A stretch of DNA of 64,000 nt from Cafeteria roenbergensis (GCA_008330645.1 VLTN01000060.1:1-64000); one strand, 5' to 3'. Positions 39,340-50,832 are shown, counted from the first letter of the stretch. The notes: a model not told the origin generated them from the sequence alone. Made by a program: numbers and translations.

Positions 39340-41988
39340 ATGGCGGCCGCGCGGGCCACGGCGGCAGGCGGGGCCCGAGGGACCGACGGGGCCCTTCCGG
39401 CGATCCGCTCGTCGGGCGGAGGGGGCGCAGTGTTCTGGGGATCGCAGGCGGGGCACGGCGGCGCGGACGAGAGCGTTGGCGCGCAGTCCGGGCCGCGCGA
39501 TGCCGCCCGCGACCAGGCAAGGGACAACTTCTTGCTGGCTGCGTCCCGCGTGCTGAGCAGTGGGGGGTCGCAAGCGCCTGCCCCGAGCCGAGCGCACGCC
39601 GCCGGCGGGAGCGCGCTCGGCGACCGGCTGTCCAGCACCGCTGGCGGCCGACGGCGAGGCGTGACGAAGAGCGACGCGCAGCTGAGCGGGCCGGAGAAGG
39701 CTGCTGCGGCTCGCCGTGCCACGGGTGCCACTGAGGCGGCGACGTCGACGTTTTACAACGTGCTGCGAACTCTCATCTCGGCTGTGCGGGTTGAGCTGGT
39801 CAAGGGGTGGGACGAGCCCTCGCTGTTCGTGGCGCCGCGGGAGGGCGCTGCAGACAAATTTTACCCCGACACCGTGCAGCTGGAACACCCGGCGTACTTT
39901 GAGGGGCTGCGCCGGAAGCGGGAGGCCGACGATCGACGAAGGGCGGTGGGGGGCGCAGCCGCCTCGAGCTCTGTTGCGTCGCTCCAGTCCGACAAGCAGC
40001 TGCGGTACGTGTTCGACAGGACGCCGGTGGAGCCGCTCTCTGCAAGCAGGGGCAGGGGCAGGGGCAAGAGTAGGGGGCGGGCAGGGCGAAGGGGCGGAGG
40101 CGGAGGGCGGGGACGCGGAGGCGCCGGCCGCGATGGAGCGGCGGGAGCAGTGGCCGCAGGGGCGGGCGGTCCGCTGTCGTGGGCTCGGCTGCAGGAGCTG
40201 GGGATGGTGCAGAAGCGGCAGCGGTGCGAGCACGCCCTCGCCATCCTGCAGGAGGAGGTGGCGAAGGAGGTGCAACGGCAGAGCTCGCTGGCGGCGTGCC
40301 CAGCGGGCAGGCTGGGCAGGCTTCGTTGGCAGGTGGCCCGCGAGCGGGCGGAGGCCGGCGACTGGATCATGCGCATCCTGCAAGACTACAGGCTGGTGAG
40401 CGCCACTGTGATGGTGGATTACCTCCGGGAGAGCCTGACGGAGGATGAGGCTCTCGGGATGGCAGAGCTTCGAGCCATTCGGGACGGGCGGAGGGTGGGC
40501 CGCGACGCGCGTGGCCGGTCCAAGGACCTGCTCGACCTCGTCTCGGACGACCTCATGAAGGAGGACGAGGAGACCAGAGCAACGCGCAAGGAGGCGGCCA
40601 GGTGGGAGCAGCGGGCCAGGAGGGGGCGCCAGCGGGGCAAGGCGGAGGTGGGGACGTTTGACGCAATTGCGGCGGAGTCGGAGCTGGCCGCGCTGACGAG
40701 GGCACAGGAAGCCGCGCACGAGCGGGAGGAGCGCGCAGCCAAGGCCCACAGGCGCGGAGACACCGCCGCTGCCTCGGGCGGCGGCGCCAGGGGGGCGGGC
40801 GGCGGCTCGGCCAGAGGCGGCCGAAGGCCCCGCCAGGGGCGGGAGGGCGGCGCCAGGGCGGGCGATTCCGCGTCGAGGCGAGGACGCGGGGCTCGCGTCG
40901 CGGCGGGACGGGCGCCTGCGGCCCCCGAGGCCGCCACTGTGCTTGAGCGCGCTGCCGCCGCGATGCGGGGGGAGGGGAGGGGCCTGACTGCAGAGGCGGA
41001 GGGCGCCCTGCCAAGCATGGCTGCGTCTCTCGACGACGCAGGCGGCAGCCGGGCCAGGCTCCCGTCGGACGGCATGGGGTCCATGGCAGCGTCGCAAGGG
41101 CCTGTGGCCGTTGGGGGGGGTCCCCCGGGGGCCGTCGGGCTGCCTGGGGGCCTGGCGACGGCGTCGGTGGCCTCCACGCTGGACGACAGCCTGGTGCGGT
41201 CGGCGGTGGTGCTCCCCAGCGCGTTCTCCGTTGCCGGGCGCGCGGGGATGGCGGGGCGCGCGGACGGCTTTGCGGCTGCCGCCGCAGGAGCCAGTCCGGG
41301 CGGCGGCCTGACGCAAGCGCCGCGGGGCAGGGCGGCTCCCCGCTCCAGCATCGCCAGCGCCGCCACTCGGTCCACTGCCCCCATGTCGGTGGTGGTTGCT
41401 GACGAGACGAGGGGCGGGGACCTGTCCGGTGCCGGTGTCGCCCGGCCTCACATCACGCCAGGGTCGCTGGCTGCCATGGCGGGCCTAACAGACATCGAAT
41501 CTCCCCTGCTTCCCGAGCTTGACCGGGTGGCGGAGGCCCGCAAGGCACGGGCGGAGGCCCGGCGAAAGGCCGCGGCCGCAGTTGCGTCGCCAGCGGCGGC
41601 CGTGGCAGGCGCGAGCGCGGTTCGGCGGCATAGCCGCAGGGCCTCCACCACGGCCACCGGCGGGCACACTGCCGCCGGCGACGACGGCGGAGACGGGGAC
41701 GGGGACGAGGAGGGCGACGATGACGATGATGACGACGGAGGTGGGCCGCTCCGGGTCAGCATCGTGGAGAAGATGCGACTGCGGCGGAATCCGGACGGGA
41801 CGATGGTCCAGCCGGAGATGCGGTGGACTCGCACCGACGTGGAGGCAGCGATCGAAGCCACCCACGACACTGTCAACGTGAAGGACACTGTCGGGCTGAT
41901 GCTGAAGCTGCTCAAGCAGCAGCCGCGAGAGCCGCCCAACGGTCGGTACAGCCACCTGATCGGCAGGTGGATGCAGTTTGAGTCCTGA
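39340..41988 (+). CDS. Uncharacterised basic, partly disordered protein
   Basis: 882 residues from the first in-frame ATG (39340). I do not recognise the family. Structured islands are about 39735-40020 ([19 protein letters not shown], then [20 protein letters not shown]) and 40180-40760, a long charged helix region ([38 protein letters not shown]). The C-terminal end from about 41750 ([20 protein letters not shown] to [15 protein letters not shown]) looks like a compact conserved domain. Between them lie Gly/Arg-rich stretches ([18 protein letters not shown]) of the kind found in RNA-binding proteins, and a poly-Asp stretch at about 41709-41735. No introns are evident. Confidence 0.7.
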   Translation: MAAARATAAGGARGTDGALPAIRSSGGGGAVFWGSQAGHGGADESVGAQSGPRDAARDQARDNFLLAASRVLSSGGSQAPAPSRAHAAGGSALGDRLSSTAGGRRRGVTKSDAQLSGPEKAAAARRATGATEAATSTFYNVLRTLISAVRVELVKGWDEPSLFVAPREGAADKFYPDTVQLEHPAYFEGLRRKREADDRRRAVGGAAASSSVASLQSDKQLRYVFDRTPVEPLSASRGRGRGKSRGRAGRRGGGGGRGRGGAGRDGAAGAVAAGAGGPLSWARLQELGMVQKRQRCEHALAILQEEVAKEVQRQSSLAACPAGRLGRLRWQVARERAEAGDWIMRILQDYRLVSATVMVDYLRESLTEDEALGMAELRAIRDGRRVGRDARGRSKDLLDLVSDDLMKEDEETRATRKEAARWEQRARRGRQRGKAEVGTFDAIAAESELAALTRAQEAAHEREERAAKAHRRGDTAAASGGGARGAGGGSARGGRRPRQGREGGARAGDSASRRGRGARVAAGRAPAAPEAATVLERAAAAMRGEGRGLTAEAEGALPSMAASLDDAGGSRARLPSDGMGSMAASQGPVAVGGGPPGAVGLPGGLATASVASTLDDSLVRSAVVLPSAFSVAGRAGMAGRADGFAAAAAGASPGGGLTQAPRGRAAPRSSIASAATRSTAPMSVVVADETRGGDLSGAGVARPHITPGSLAAMAGLTDIESPLLPELDRVAEARKARAEARRKAAAAVASPAAAVAGASAVRRHSRRASTTATGGHTAAGDDGGDGDGDEEGDDDDDDDGGGPLRVSIVEKMRLRRNPDGTMVQPEMRWTRTDVEAAIEATHDTVNVKDTVGLMLKLLKQQPREPPNGRYSHLIGRWMQFES

Positions 41989-42246
41989 GTTTGAGGCTGA
42001 AAAACCACATTGCTTTCGATAACAATTGCTCGCCCACTCGCATTTAGCCGCCCACTCGGTAGCCACTTCCAAGAATCCCGGCCGCTTGATGGCAGCCCGT
42101 CCGTGCCGCTGAGCGGGCCGCTGCTCCGCGAGGCGTAGTTGCCGATTTCGGATGACAACCCTGGCGGCTCTGCCAGCTGTTCGCCTCGCTTGCCAGCCGA
42201 AAACCGCGGCGCCCGTGGCCGGCACAAGCGATTGGGCCCCGGAATC
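41989..42246. other. Spacer before CCT1
   Basis: 258 bp. It starts with a relatively AT-rich 3' region just after the stop and becomes GC-rich toward the CCT1 ATG. No gene was seen. Confidence 0.5.
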
Positions 42247-44848
42247 ATGGCTCTGAGCGGAATCGACGGCGAGCGCACGTCCGGTGAGGAGTGGCGGACG
42301 CCGCGCGAGGGTGGGGTCGGGCGGCAGGCCTGACTGTTGGCTCCAAGGGCTCGCTTTGCTCTCCGGGATGGCAAACGGGGCAAAGCGGCGGGGCCAGCAG
42401 CCCCTCCTGGCCCCCGTGCGGAACGCGAGCGCGCCCGCTGCTCCCGAATCGCGCCTTTTGGACGCTCCCCGCAGGCCAGGACGTGCGGACGCAGAACGGT
42501 GAGCCCAGGCGGCGCTGGCGGGCTCGCTCCGGTGCTAACCGCCCTTCCGCTTCGCCAGCTTTGAATGCTCGCCTCCGCCGTTGGCCGCGCTCGGTCTCGC
42601 TCCGGCGCCGCCTCCCCTCCCCGGGTGCTGCACGCATCCCGCTCGGCGCTTTAGCGGGTGCGGGGATCCTCCTTGCTCGCAGCCCAGCACAGCGCGGCGC
42701 CCGGAGCAGGCGCTGCTCCTTTCCGAGGAGCGTCCAGACCTTTGGCCGCCCTCCACTGGCCTGCCGCCCGCGACTTTGCTAGTTGTCGCCCCCGTTGATC
42801 GCAGTGACTGCTTGCCTCGCGGTTGCGAACATCGTGAAGAGCTCCCTCGGCCCTGTTGGACTCGACAAGATGCTCGTAAGCCGGGCAGCCGAGCTCGGGG
42901 CTCGTTCATGCCGCCGCCGCGCGCTCCACAGCGCTGTCCAATTGACGGCTTTGCCCACGGATCACCACGCGCGATTGCATGCATGCCCCTCACCGTCTCC
43001 GCGCATTGCTCGCAGGTGGACGACATCGGCGAGGTGACCATCACCAACGACGGCGCCACCATCCTCCAGCAGCTCGAGGTCGAGCACCCCGCTGCTAAGG
43101 TCCTCGTCGAGCTCGCAGACCTCCAGGTGCGCTCCTTGTGTGGCTGGTCCTGCATCAGGGCCTGCCGGATCCGCGCGTGCCCCCCCCCCCCCCGGGCGCT
43201 CGCTTCGCAGCCCCAGTTCCCGCCCTATTTGCTGTCCGCGCCCCGTGCCGTTCCAATGCCCGCAGGACAAGGAGGTCGGAGACGGCACCACCTCGGTCGT
43301 GATCATCGCAGGCGAGCTTCTGCGCCGCGCCAACGAGCTCGTCCGCGCAAAGCTGCACCCGACCTCCATCATGAGCGGCTACCGCCTCGCCCTCCGCGAG
43401 TCGATCCGCTACATCAAGGAGCACCTCCTCATCCCCTCCACCGAGGTGTCCCGCGAAATCCTCATCGCCGCGGCCAAGACCTCCATGTCCTCCAAGATCA
43501 TCTCCAAGTCCTCCGACTTCTTCTCCAGCATGGTCGTGGACGCCGTCTCCTCGGTCGGCCGCAAGGGCGCCGACGGCAAGATGAAGTACCCCGTCTCCGC
43601 CGTGAACGTGGTCAAGGTTCACGGTCGCTCGTCCCTCGAGTCCACCGTCGTGCCGGGCATCGCCCTCAACAACACTCGCTCCAGCACCGCCATGCCCTCC
43701 CACATCAAGGGCGCCCGCATCGCCTGCATCGACTTCCCCCTGCAGAAGCACCGCATGCAGCTCGGCGTGCAGATCGTCGTGACTGACCCCAAGAAGCTCG
43801 AAGCCATCCGCCAGCGCGAGCTCGACATCACCAAGGAGAAGATCGAGAAGCTCATCTCCGCCGGCGCCAACGTCATCCTCACCACCCGCGGTATCGACGA
43901 CCTCTGCCAGAAGTACCTCATCGACGCCGGCTGCATCGGCGTCCGCCGCGTCTCCGCCGGCGACATCAAGCGCATCGCCGTCGCCACCGGCGCCATCGTG
44001 CTGCCCAACATCGCCGACCTCGAGGGCGGCGAGTCCGTGGACCCCGCCTCGCTTGGCGAGGCCGAGGAGGTCGTGGAGGAGCGCGTGGGCGACCACGAGC
44101 TGCTCTTCGTGCGCGGCTGCAAGACCGCCCGCTCCACCTCGCTCGTTCTGCGCGGCGCCAACGAGTTCATGCTCGAGGAGGTGCACCGCTCCCTGCACGA
44201 CGCCATGTGCATCGTCAAGCGCGTCCTGGAGTCCAAGAGCGTGGTCTGCGGCGGCGGTGCCGTCGAGGCCGCCCTCGCCATGCACCTCGAGGACTTTGCC
44301 ATGAGCATGGGCTCCCGCGAACAGCTCGCCATCAAGGAGTTCGCGGAGGCGCTCCTCGTCATCCCCAAGACTTTGGCCGTCAACGCTGCCAAGGACTCCA
44401 CTGACCTCATCGCCAAGCTCTGCAGCTACCACCACACCTCCCAGACGGTTGTGAGCCCCGGCCCGCGCGCCCGCATTGCGAGCACCTGCCGCGCCGGGGA
44501 CCGAGATGTGCTGCCGCGCCGCCTCGCTTGCCGCTTGGCTGCCGCCCCGCTTGCCGAGCCGTGTTCAGAGAGCGACCCGGCCGTGTTTCTTTTCCGTCGC
44601 GCTTTGCCTCCGCGACCGTGCCCGATGCGCTCCCGCAGGCCGAGAAGGAGGGGCTCAAGTACTACGGGCTGGACCTCAAGGCTGGCGAGATTGTGGACAA
44701 CGTTGAGCGCGGCGTGCTGGAGCCGGCCATGTCCAAGGTCAAGAGCTTGCGCTTCGCCACCGAGGCTGCGGTCACCATCATGCGCATCGATGACCGCATC
44801 ACCATCCGCGCGGCCGAGCAGGGCCAGGGCGGCGGCCACATGCACTGA
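42247..44848 (+). CDS. CCT1: T-complex protein 1 subunit alpha (CCT1)
   Basis: One of eight subunits of the cytosolic TRiC/CCT chaperonin that folds actin and tubulin. Six exons: 42247-42283, 42475-42498 (only 24 nt), 42805-42875, 43016-43126, 43266-44450 and 44639-44848, splicing in frame to 545 residues. The group II signatures are intact: [42 protein letters not shown] with the ATP-hydrolysis Asp, and [33 protein letters not shown] and the terminal [11 protein letters not shown] identify the alpha subunit. One donor is GTAAG (42876) and one GTGCG (43127); the others are GTGAG. The first introns are crowded at the 5' end. Confidence 0.97.
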
Positions 44849-45110
44849 GTGTGCGCCAGCCCAAGCGCTCCCAGCCCGCGTGCGTGCTCTTGTGGAGTGA
44901 GTGCGCGCGCCCGCCCGCACTTGCCTTCACCATGCTCAAAACCAACCCAGTCGTTTCGCGCCGGTTCGCAGCATCAGTGGGGGGGCGGGCGGGTGGTGGG
45001 GGCTAAACCTAAACACTCGTGATACCGTACCACACACTTGCAGTCTTCATTGGGTCAGCCCATAATCACGCCAGCAGACGACAGTATTGCAGGAAACACG
45101 ATTTTTGGAG

Positions 45111-46535
45111 TCACAAGTCAAAGTCCATCCGTGGCGAGTCTGGGGTCAGCCATGCAAGGCCAGCCGCGCCTGCGGCGTGCGGGGTGGACACATTTGTGGA
45201 CTGGCTTTGCCGGCGTCCGTACGCGGCCCGGCCCGTGGGACTCCTCCGTGCACTGCCTGCCACCCGAACCTCGTACTGCTCGAGAACTTGTGCTGGGCCG
45301 GTGTCTGGGCCTGGCAGTGCCCTGCCCTCGAGGGCGTGCAGCCTGTCCTCCGCACCAGGCGTGCCGTTGGCGGCCTGCGAAACGCTCGGGCCCGCCTCTG
45401 CCTGGCCGCCCGTGTGCCCAAGCGCAGCTCGCACTCTGGATGCCGCCCGGCAATGGATCAAGCACCACAAGCTCCCGATGGCAGCCACGCCCGCCAGAGC
45501 CGAGATGCCCATCAGCGCCTCGAAGTCCTCAACCTGTTGCGGCACCCCAAAGCTGAGAGCGAGCGCAATGACGACACTCGCGGCCACGGCGGCGGTGAGC
45601 CATGCGCACTGCCAGCAGGCGAAATGGCCGACCCCCGAGTAGCCCGCCACTTCGAGGGCGCGACGGAGCCCTTCTGTCGCAGTCGACGATGCGCCGTCGC
45701 TCCGTTGCGCGCCGCTGCCCGGGGACGGCAGCCTTGTAGAATCGCGCGTGTGCGCGGCAGCTGCCTGCAACAGTTGGCGGGGCGGCGGCAGCACCGGGCT
45801 GAACCCCGCGCGCCTGCTACCGATGGGGACTCGAACCGGAGGCGATCCGTTATCGCGCCAGGCGAGAGCGGTGGCCCGCAAAAACTCTGGTGTTGCCGGA
45901 ACCGAGCCCTGCGCGGTGGCGCTCTTCCGGCGCCCGAGCTGGGCCCGCGACTCAACCATACTCCCTCTTGGGGCCCTGATTCGGGGCGGCGGCCGAAGCT
46001 GTTCAGGAGGGCCAGGCCCGTCTCGTGGGGGAAGCGCGCCGGACTCCGGGTCGCCAGGCGTGTCGCGAAGGCGGCTCGAGCAGGAGGCGGCCCTTTCCCG
46101 AGACCCCAACCCAGTCCCGCAGCTGGGCGCCAGCTGCTCATCCACCGAATCGCTGGCGCGGGAGCTCTCGATTGTGGCGGGACAGCCCGACCTGGGGAGC
46201 GCAGTGCCCGCTGTCTGACCCGGGGCCCTCAGCGAAGACGACGAGTTTTGGGCGCAAGCGCTCCTCGCATCCCAGTCCACACCCTGGTCTCGCAGCGAAC
46301 AGGTTCGGGCTCGCTGGTCCTGCGAGCCAGCTGCGGAGCAAGGCGAGGCGTGGGCTGGGTGCTGGCCACGGCGCCCAAGAAGCGGGCTTCCCTGCTCCGC
46401 TGATTCCGGAGCGCCGTCCTCGCTGCAACCATCGGCCGCAATAGCATCAGACCGTTGCCGGGCTGGCGGGGGCGGCGGCGGGGGGTCCACCCAGGACTCT
46501 TGCTCGGACCACGCCGAGCTTGTGGGGCTTTGCAT
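45111..46535 (-). CDS. Membrane protein, paralogue of the 47340-49406 gene without its zinc block
   Basis: 474 residues from the ATG at 46535; the frame stays open upstream to 46802 without another ATG. Function unknown. The N-terminal two-thirds are low-complexity and basic. A motif PIGSRRAGFSP precedes a block VAGYSGVGHFACWQCAW that runs into two hydrophobic helices (VVIALALSF and ALAGVAAIGSLWCLIHC), followed by a short tail. Both blocks, the helices and their order are shared with the neighbouring gene, so the two arose by tandem duplication. This copy has only a short linker where the neighbour has a Cys/His-rich segment. Confidence 0.65.
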   Translation of the reverse strand: MQSPTSSAWSEQESWVDPPPPPPPARQRSDAIAADGCSEDGAPESAEQGSPLLGRRGQHPAHASPCSAAGSQDQRARTCSLRDQGVDWDARSACAQNSSSSLRAPGQTAGTALPRSGCPATIESSRASDSVDEQLAPSCGTGLGSRERAASCSSRLRDTPGDPESGALPPRDGPGPPEQLRPPPRIRAPRGSMVESRAQLGRRKSATAQGSVPATPEFLRATALAWRDNGSPPVRVPIGSRRAGFSPVLPPPRQLLQAAAAHTRDSTRLPSPGSGAQRSDGASSTATEGLRRALEVAGYSGVGHFACWQCAWLTAAVAASVVIALALSFGVPQQVEDFEALMGISALAGVAAIGSLWCLIHCRAASRVRAALGHTGGQAEAGPSVSQAANGTPGAEDRLHALEGRALPGPDTGPAQVLEQYEVRVAGSARRSPTGRAAYGRRQSQSTNVSTPHAAGAAGLAWLTPDSPRMDFDL

Positions 46536-46802
46536 CGCTCGCGCTGGACTGCGACCCGCTGCTCGCAACCAGGGCCTTGCTGAGCGCCTTGTGCCGGAAG
46601 CGCGGCCCCAGGCTGCTCCAACGCTCGCCTTTCGCTGCTCGGGCGCCGGCGCTGCTCTCCCGGCTCCGAGCCGCGCGTGCCTGGCAGGCAGCGAAGGAGG
46701 GCCGAGCTGGAGCGAAAACAGCTGCCCTACCAGAAGAGGAGGAACAGTGGGGGGCTTCGCCTCCAAGCGACGAAAAGTAAGAACCCCGCCCGCGAGCGAC
46801 AA

Positions 46803-47339
46803 ACGTGGCGCGTGTGGACGAGGACTTGGTTGCCGCGCAGGGGCGCACGTGCTTGGGGAGAACTCGGAGGGAGAGCTTGGTGGAGTGTTGGGGGACGGCG
46901 GCGGAAACGGAGTGTGGTCGCTCGAACACAGTCACGGCGTGTGCCTCCCGCTGGCAGGCGAACGCGGCAACGAGCCCCACTGTGGTTCTACGGGCCCTGG
47001 CTTCAAGTGCTGAAAGAAGTGCACACGCCTGCATGCGGGCGAAGCCGCCGTGTTCGGGCACAAGCGTTCGCGAGGCAGCACTCGATCAACGCGAGGCAAA
47101 TGGCGAAATGATTCTCGGTGAGCAGCAGCAGTCCAGTGAGAAAAGCGAGACGCAGCCAAGGGTAGGCAGCCAGGGCGCGTCCATGCCACGACAGTGGTAT
47201 CACCACTGTCGAAGGAATGGCGGATGGCGCCCAGCGCCAGGACCTTGGTGGCGTCGGCAGGATTGTCGGTCGCTCCGACGTCGGAGAGATCGCCGGGCTC
47301 CCGAGCATGTCAGTCGCGGCGATCGCAGTCGTCCGCGAG
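46803..47339. other. Spacer between the tandem paralogues
   Basis: 537 bp with no convincing gene. Minus-strand open frames here overlap the 3' end of the upstream paralogue out of frame and look like GC-driven chance. It must contain the promoter of the 45111-46535 gene. Confidence 0.45.
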
Positions 47340-49406
47340 TCAGGCCAGCGAGGAGGCGTCCCGGCCGCTGCGCAAAGCCGCGCGGTCGGGAGCCGAGATT
47401 TTCGGAGCGCGGGCGCCGGCTCCGTCGGCGTGCAGCGGGTTGGCTGCAGCCAAAGCAGGCAGCGGTTGAGCGGAGCCACGAGCAGCCCGTCCGGAAGCAA
47501 CGGCGTCGCGCTCTTCGTCGAAGCTCGCCATTTCCGCCTTGGTTCGCGACACTGCCATGCAGTGGTTGACGCACCAGCAAGCGAGAACCAGCAGGGCTCC
47601 CAGAGTGGCGGCCGCTCCGAGCAGGGGCCCGAACTCCGCGCTGCCCTCCCGGGATAGCGTGCTGAAGATGAAGAGGCAGACACCCGTGACAACGACCAAG
47701 ATGGCACACCACACGCACTGCCAGCGGGCAAAGTGGCCGTACCCAGCGTAGCCTGCCAGCGCGAGCAGACGCCTTGCGCCACTGGCCGACCGGGCAGGGT
47801 GATCGCCTCGCATGGCAACCTCGTCCCGGGCCTCTTGCTCCTCCTCAAGAGCGTCGAGCTCCATCCACGCGACCGGGGCGAACTCGCCCACAGCGCGGAC
47901 GGCGGCAAGGGGCTTGCGGCACACGGAGCAGGGAAGCAGCTGGTACAGGCGGTCCCCTGCCGAGGCCAGCTGCTTATGGTACCCCTCCTCCGTCCGCGCG
48001 GGGCGCAGGCGCTTGAAGACCTTGGACCCGTCGGGCCGCACCTTTGCGCACGCCAGGCGCCAGCGCAGACGGTTGGCCTTGGCAAAGTCCATCTCGCACT
48101 GCATGTGCCGGGGCGTCTTGCAGCAGTGGAACCGAGCGCACTTTCCGAACTCGCCGCAGATGACGCACGCGTCGAAGAGCTCCATATCCAGCTGGAGGCG
48201 CTGGATTTTCAGCTGAAGGTCGTCGAAGCTTGTGGCGCTGATGTTCCGGGCAAGCGGGGTGAGCCCCTCGCCGTCGTCCGCCTCGGGCGGCTCTTCGCGG
48301 CGCATAGCTGGGCGGGCGTAGATCGGGCTGAACCCGGCGCGCTTGCTGCCAATGGCGACTTGCACGGGGGGCATGCCATCGTCGCTGTCGGAGGACGAAA
48401 AGTCGGCCGGGCGAGCAATGTCGGCCCCGACGCCGAAGCTCCGAGAACGGAAGCGCTTGGGCTTGGTCCGCGGGGTCTTGATGCGCGGAGGGGGCACGCG
48501 CGAGGACGGGATACTCTCTCGTGCAGGTTGCACGCTGCCGGTTGGGGCAGCAACAGCATCCGCTTCGGGGACCTCCGGCTCCCGCAGCCGGCTGGTCCAG
48601 GACAGCGCCTTGTCCATGTCCTCATCGGCATCCTCTCGGTGGGTTACGCCAAGCTGCTCGGCCAGGCTGCGCCCGGGGCGCGCGGCCCTGGGGGACACGG
48701 CGCCGCGTCGTACGTCAGCGGGCGCGCCGTAGGCGAACAGCGGCCGAGGCGCCATGGAGTAGGACCGGCGCTCGCGGGAGGGCACGGCAGCCACATGCGG
48801 TGCCCCGTCGATGACGAACGGGTCAAGCTCCTGCGCGACGATTTCTTCGGTGTCCCGCCGCTGTCGGGCGGCCGATGAGTGGTGGGCGCGTGCACCGTCG
48901 GCGCCGCTCGGGTGCAACTTGAGCGCCTGTAGCGGACTCTCGGTCCGGAACGGCTGCCCGCTCGCGGCCATGACAGGACCTTGGGCTTGGTGGGAGCCTG
49001 GGATGGCTGCTGGTGCGGCGGCGGGGTCGGACCGACAGTCCAAGGCCGCAAGCCCCTGAGACTTGGCTTCGGCTGCGAGCAACGCTTGAAACGTGCGATG
49101 CTTGACCGCTCTCGAGAAGCCGGGCGGAGGCGTCCGGGCGCGGGGGCGCTCGCAAGGGCGCGAGGAGGGGAGCGAGGCAACGGTGGCGAGGCGGCCCCCG
49201 CTCGCTTGCGCGCGGAGGTGTGCCGCGCTGGACGCGCCGAGCAGCGAAGCGACACTCGGTCGAGGTGCCCTGCCGGTACGACCACTGCGCGGCTCGGCCA
49301 TTGCAACCCCGCCCGGCCCCGGCGGATGCCCGCCCGCCGCTCCGGTGCCGTCGCCGTCGCCTCGCGCGTGCCCAGCTCGCCTTATTCGGGCCTTGGGAAA
49401 GGCCAT
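47340..49406 (-). CDS. Membrane protein with a Cys/His zinc-binding block
   Basis: 688 residues from the ATG at 49406. The N-terminal 400 residues are low-complexity, basic and probably disordered. VAIGSKRAGFSP is followed by a helix and then a Cys/His-rich segment (CVICGEFGKCARFHCCKTP, H and C a few residues on, and CSVCRK about 70 residues later), whose spacing recalls PHD/RINGv-like cross-brace fingers. After it come LAGYAGYGHFARWQCVW and two membrane helices (VVVTGVCLFIFS; LGALLVLACWCVNHC). A membrane-anchored RING-like ubiquitin ligase would have this layout, but I cannot confirm the fold. It is the fuller copy of the tandem pair. Confidence 0.65.
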   Translation of the reverse strand: MAFPKARIRRAGHARGDGDGTGAAGGHPPGPGGVAMAEPRSGRTGRAPRPSVASLLGASSAAHLRAQASGGRLATVASLPSSRPCERPRARTPPPGFSRAVKHRTFQALLAAEAKSQGLAALDCRSDPAAAPAAIPGSHQAQGPVMAASGQPFRTESPLQALKLHPSGADGARAHHSSAARQRRDTEEIVAQELDPFVIDGAPHVAAVPSRERRSYSMAPRPLFAYGAPADVRRGAVSPRAARPGRSLAEQLGVTHREDADEDMDKALSWTSRLREPEVPEADAVAAPTGSVQPARESIPSSRVPPPRIKTPRTKPKRFRSRSFGVGADIARPADFSSSDSDDGMPPVQVAIGSKRAGFSPIYARPAMRREEPPEADDGEGLTPLARNISATSFDDLQLKIQRLQLDMELFDACVICGEFGKCARFHCCKTPRHMQCEMDFAKANRLRWRLACAKVRPDGSKVFKRLRPARTEEGYHKQLASAGDRLYQLLPCSVCRKPLAAVRAVGEFAPVAWMELDALEEEQEARDEVAMRGDHPARSASGARRLLALAGYAGYGHFARWQCVWCAILVVVTGVCLFIFSTLSREGSAEFGPLLGAAATLGALLVLACWCVNHCMAVSRTKAEMASFDEERDAVASGRAARGSAQPLPALAAANPLHADGAGARAPKISAPDRAALRSGRDASSLA

Positions 49407-49751
49407 GGCTGGGGGGAGAGCGGGCCCAGCGCGGGAAGCGAAGCAGACGCGTGGCGGGCTTCAACTTGCGCGTCGGCATGACCCACACCGACCGCCGCCT
49501 CCGAAAGTCATGTCGTGCAGAAAAACTCGCATCGCGCTGCGCCGCTGCCGTTCGAGCGCAGCTCCCGGCACGCGCAGCCCGGGCCTGCTCGCCAGCGCCC
49601 TTGCTTGCTGAGACCGATGAGCGGTGTGTGTGTGAGTGTGTGCGGGCTGGAGCGAGCGCGAGCGCCTGCTAGCGGGCCCGACAGCGCGGCAACTTGAACC
49701 AGGTGCACGCTGCCGGGGTCACTCAGCTTCCTGCGCAGGCGCGCGTGCGGC
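49407..49751. other. Spacer between minus-strand genes
   Basis: 345 bp. A GT-rich stretch at about 49620-49645 is the only notable sequence. It is the promoter region of the gene ending at 47340 and the 3' flank of the one ending at 49752. No gene was seen. Confidence 0.5.
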
Positions 49752-50832
49752 CTACGAGTGCTTCTTTTGCTTGGTCGCGAGCGTCTCGTCCTCGTCCAGG
49801 TCGACCGCGAGGTCGTCGTCGAGCCGCACTCCGAGGCCAAGCCCGAGGTCCTTGAGGCGCCAGCGCAGCCCGAGGCCGGCGGCATCGATGGCTGCCTCGC
49901 GGCTCAGCTGCAGGGTCACGAAGATGACGATGGCGGCCGCCATGAACAGGATCGTGCTGCGCGACACCGCCACGTCGGACTGCACGATGAAGTCGCGGCA
50001 GCGGTACGCTGCCACAGCGCTGCGCACACCCGACGCCTCGCCCAGCTTCGGCCCGTCCCACGAGGGCTGCAGCGCGCGGAGGCGCTCGTCTTCCGTCTGC
50101 AGGCGAGCCTCGAGCTCGTTGTGGGCGATGGCGGCGGGGTGGGTCGGCGAGTCGACAAGGACGCTGGCGGGCCAGAGGAGAGGGCAGGCCACTGGGGTGG
50201 CCGAGGCCGTCGGCTGGTCGTCGCCGGGGCGGATCATGGGGACGGGCTCGCCGTGGATCATCACCTCGAAGGGAACCGGGCGCGGGGGGAAGGTGAAGGA
50301 GGCCGAGAGGGCAGAGAGGGCGTTGCCCGACACGGACGCGAGATGGACGCGGCCCACGTCGACGACGCCAGTCATCCAGGTGGCGTGGGACTGCTCCATG
50401 GCAGCCGCACAGCGAGGGGGGATCTCGCCGTGGAACACTGAGGCCTTGATGCCGTCGATGCCGGACTGCTCCAGAGCCTCGCCGAGGAAGTCGCGGTCGT
50501 CGCCGGAAGGGCGGCTGTCCTCGGCGCCTGCCGCGCTGGCCGGAGAGCCACCTGCGGCGCTGATGAATGCCTCGGAGACGAACCAGTTGGGGCGCATGGG
50601 GGTCGCAGCGCGGGCGAGGGCGGCAGGGGCGCCGCCCGTCGCGAAGGCGACGCGAACGGCGATGTACCCAGCCCCGATGGCCTCCACGAGGCCAGTGCCG
50701 AGCACCAGTAGCCACAGGAAGCGCCACCAGCCCTGAACGCGCGAGGCAGCACGCTTGGCGGCACGCGGGTCGGCCGTCACCCGGCTGTCCGCGCTCAAGC
50801 CTGCCAGCGAATCGCTCGGGGCTCGCCCCCGC

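Noticed and set aside
39046-41451. A long N-terminal extension of the OSGEP frame (about 800 codons)
   Set aside because: It lies antisense to the 39340-41988 gene, has poor composition, and OSGEP starts normally at 39045.
45003-45016. CTAAACCTAAAC, resembling telomeric repeats
   Set aside because: Only two imperfect units in a spacer; chance is sufficient.
45825-45845. A second GGTTCGAGTCC match on the minus strand
   Set aside because: It codes for part of the conserved GSRRAGFSP motif, and no cloverleaf can be drawn around it.
47003-48085. A 360-codon minus-strand frame overlapping the zinc-block paralogue
   Set aside because: It is a different frame of the same strand with Arg/Ser/Pro-rich composition and no motif; the overlapping frame has clear conserved blocks.
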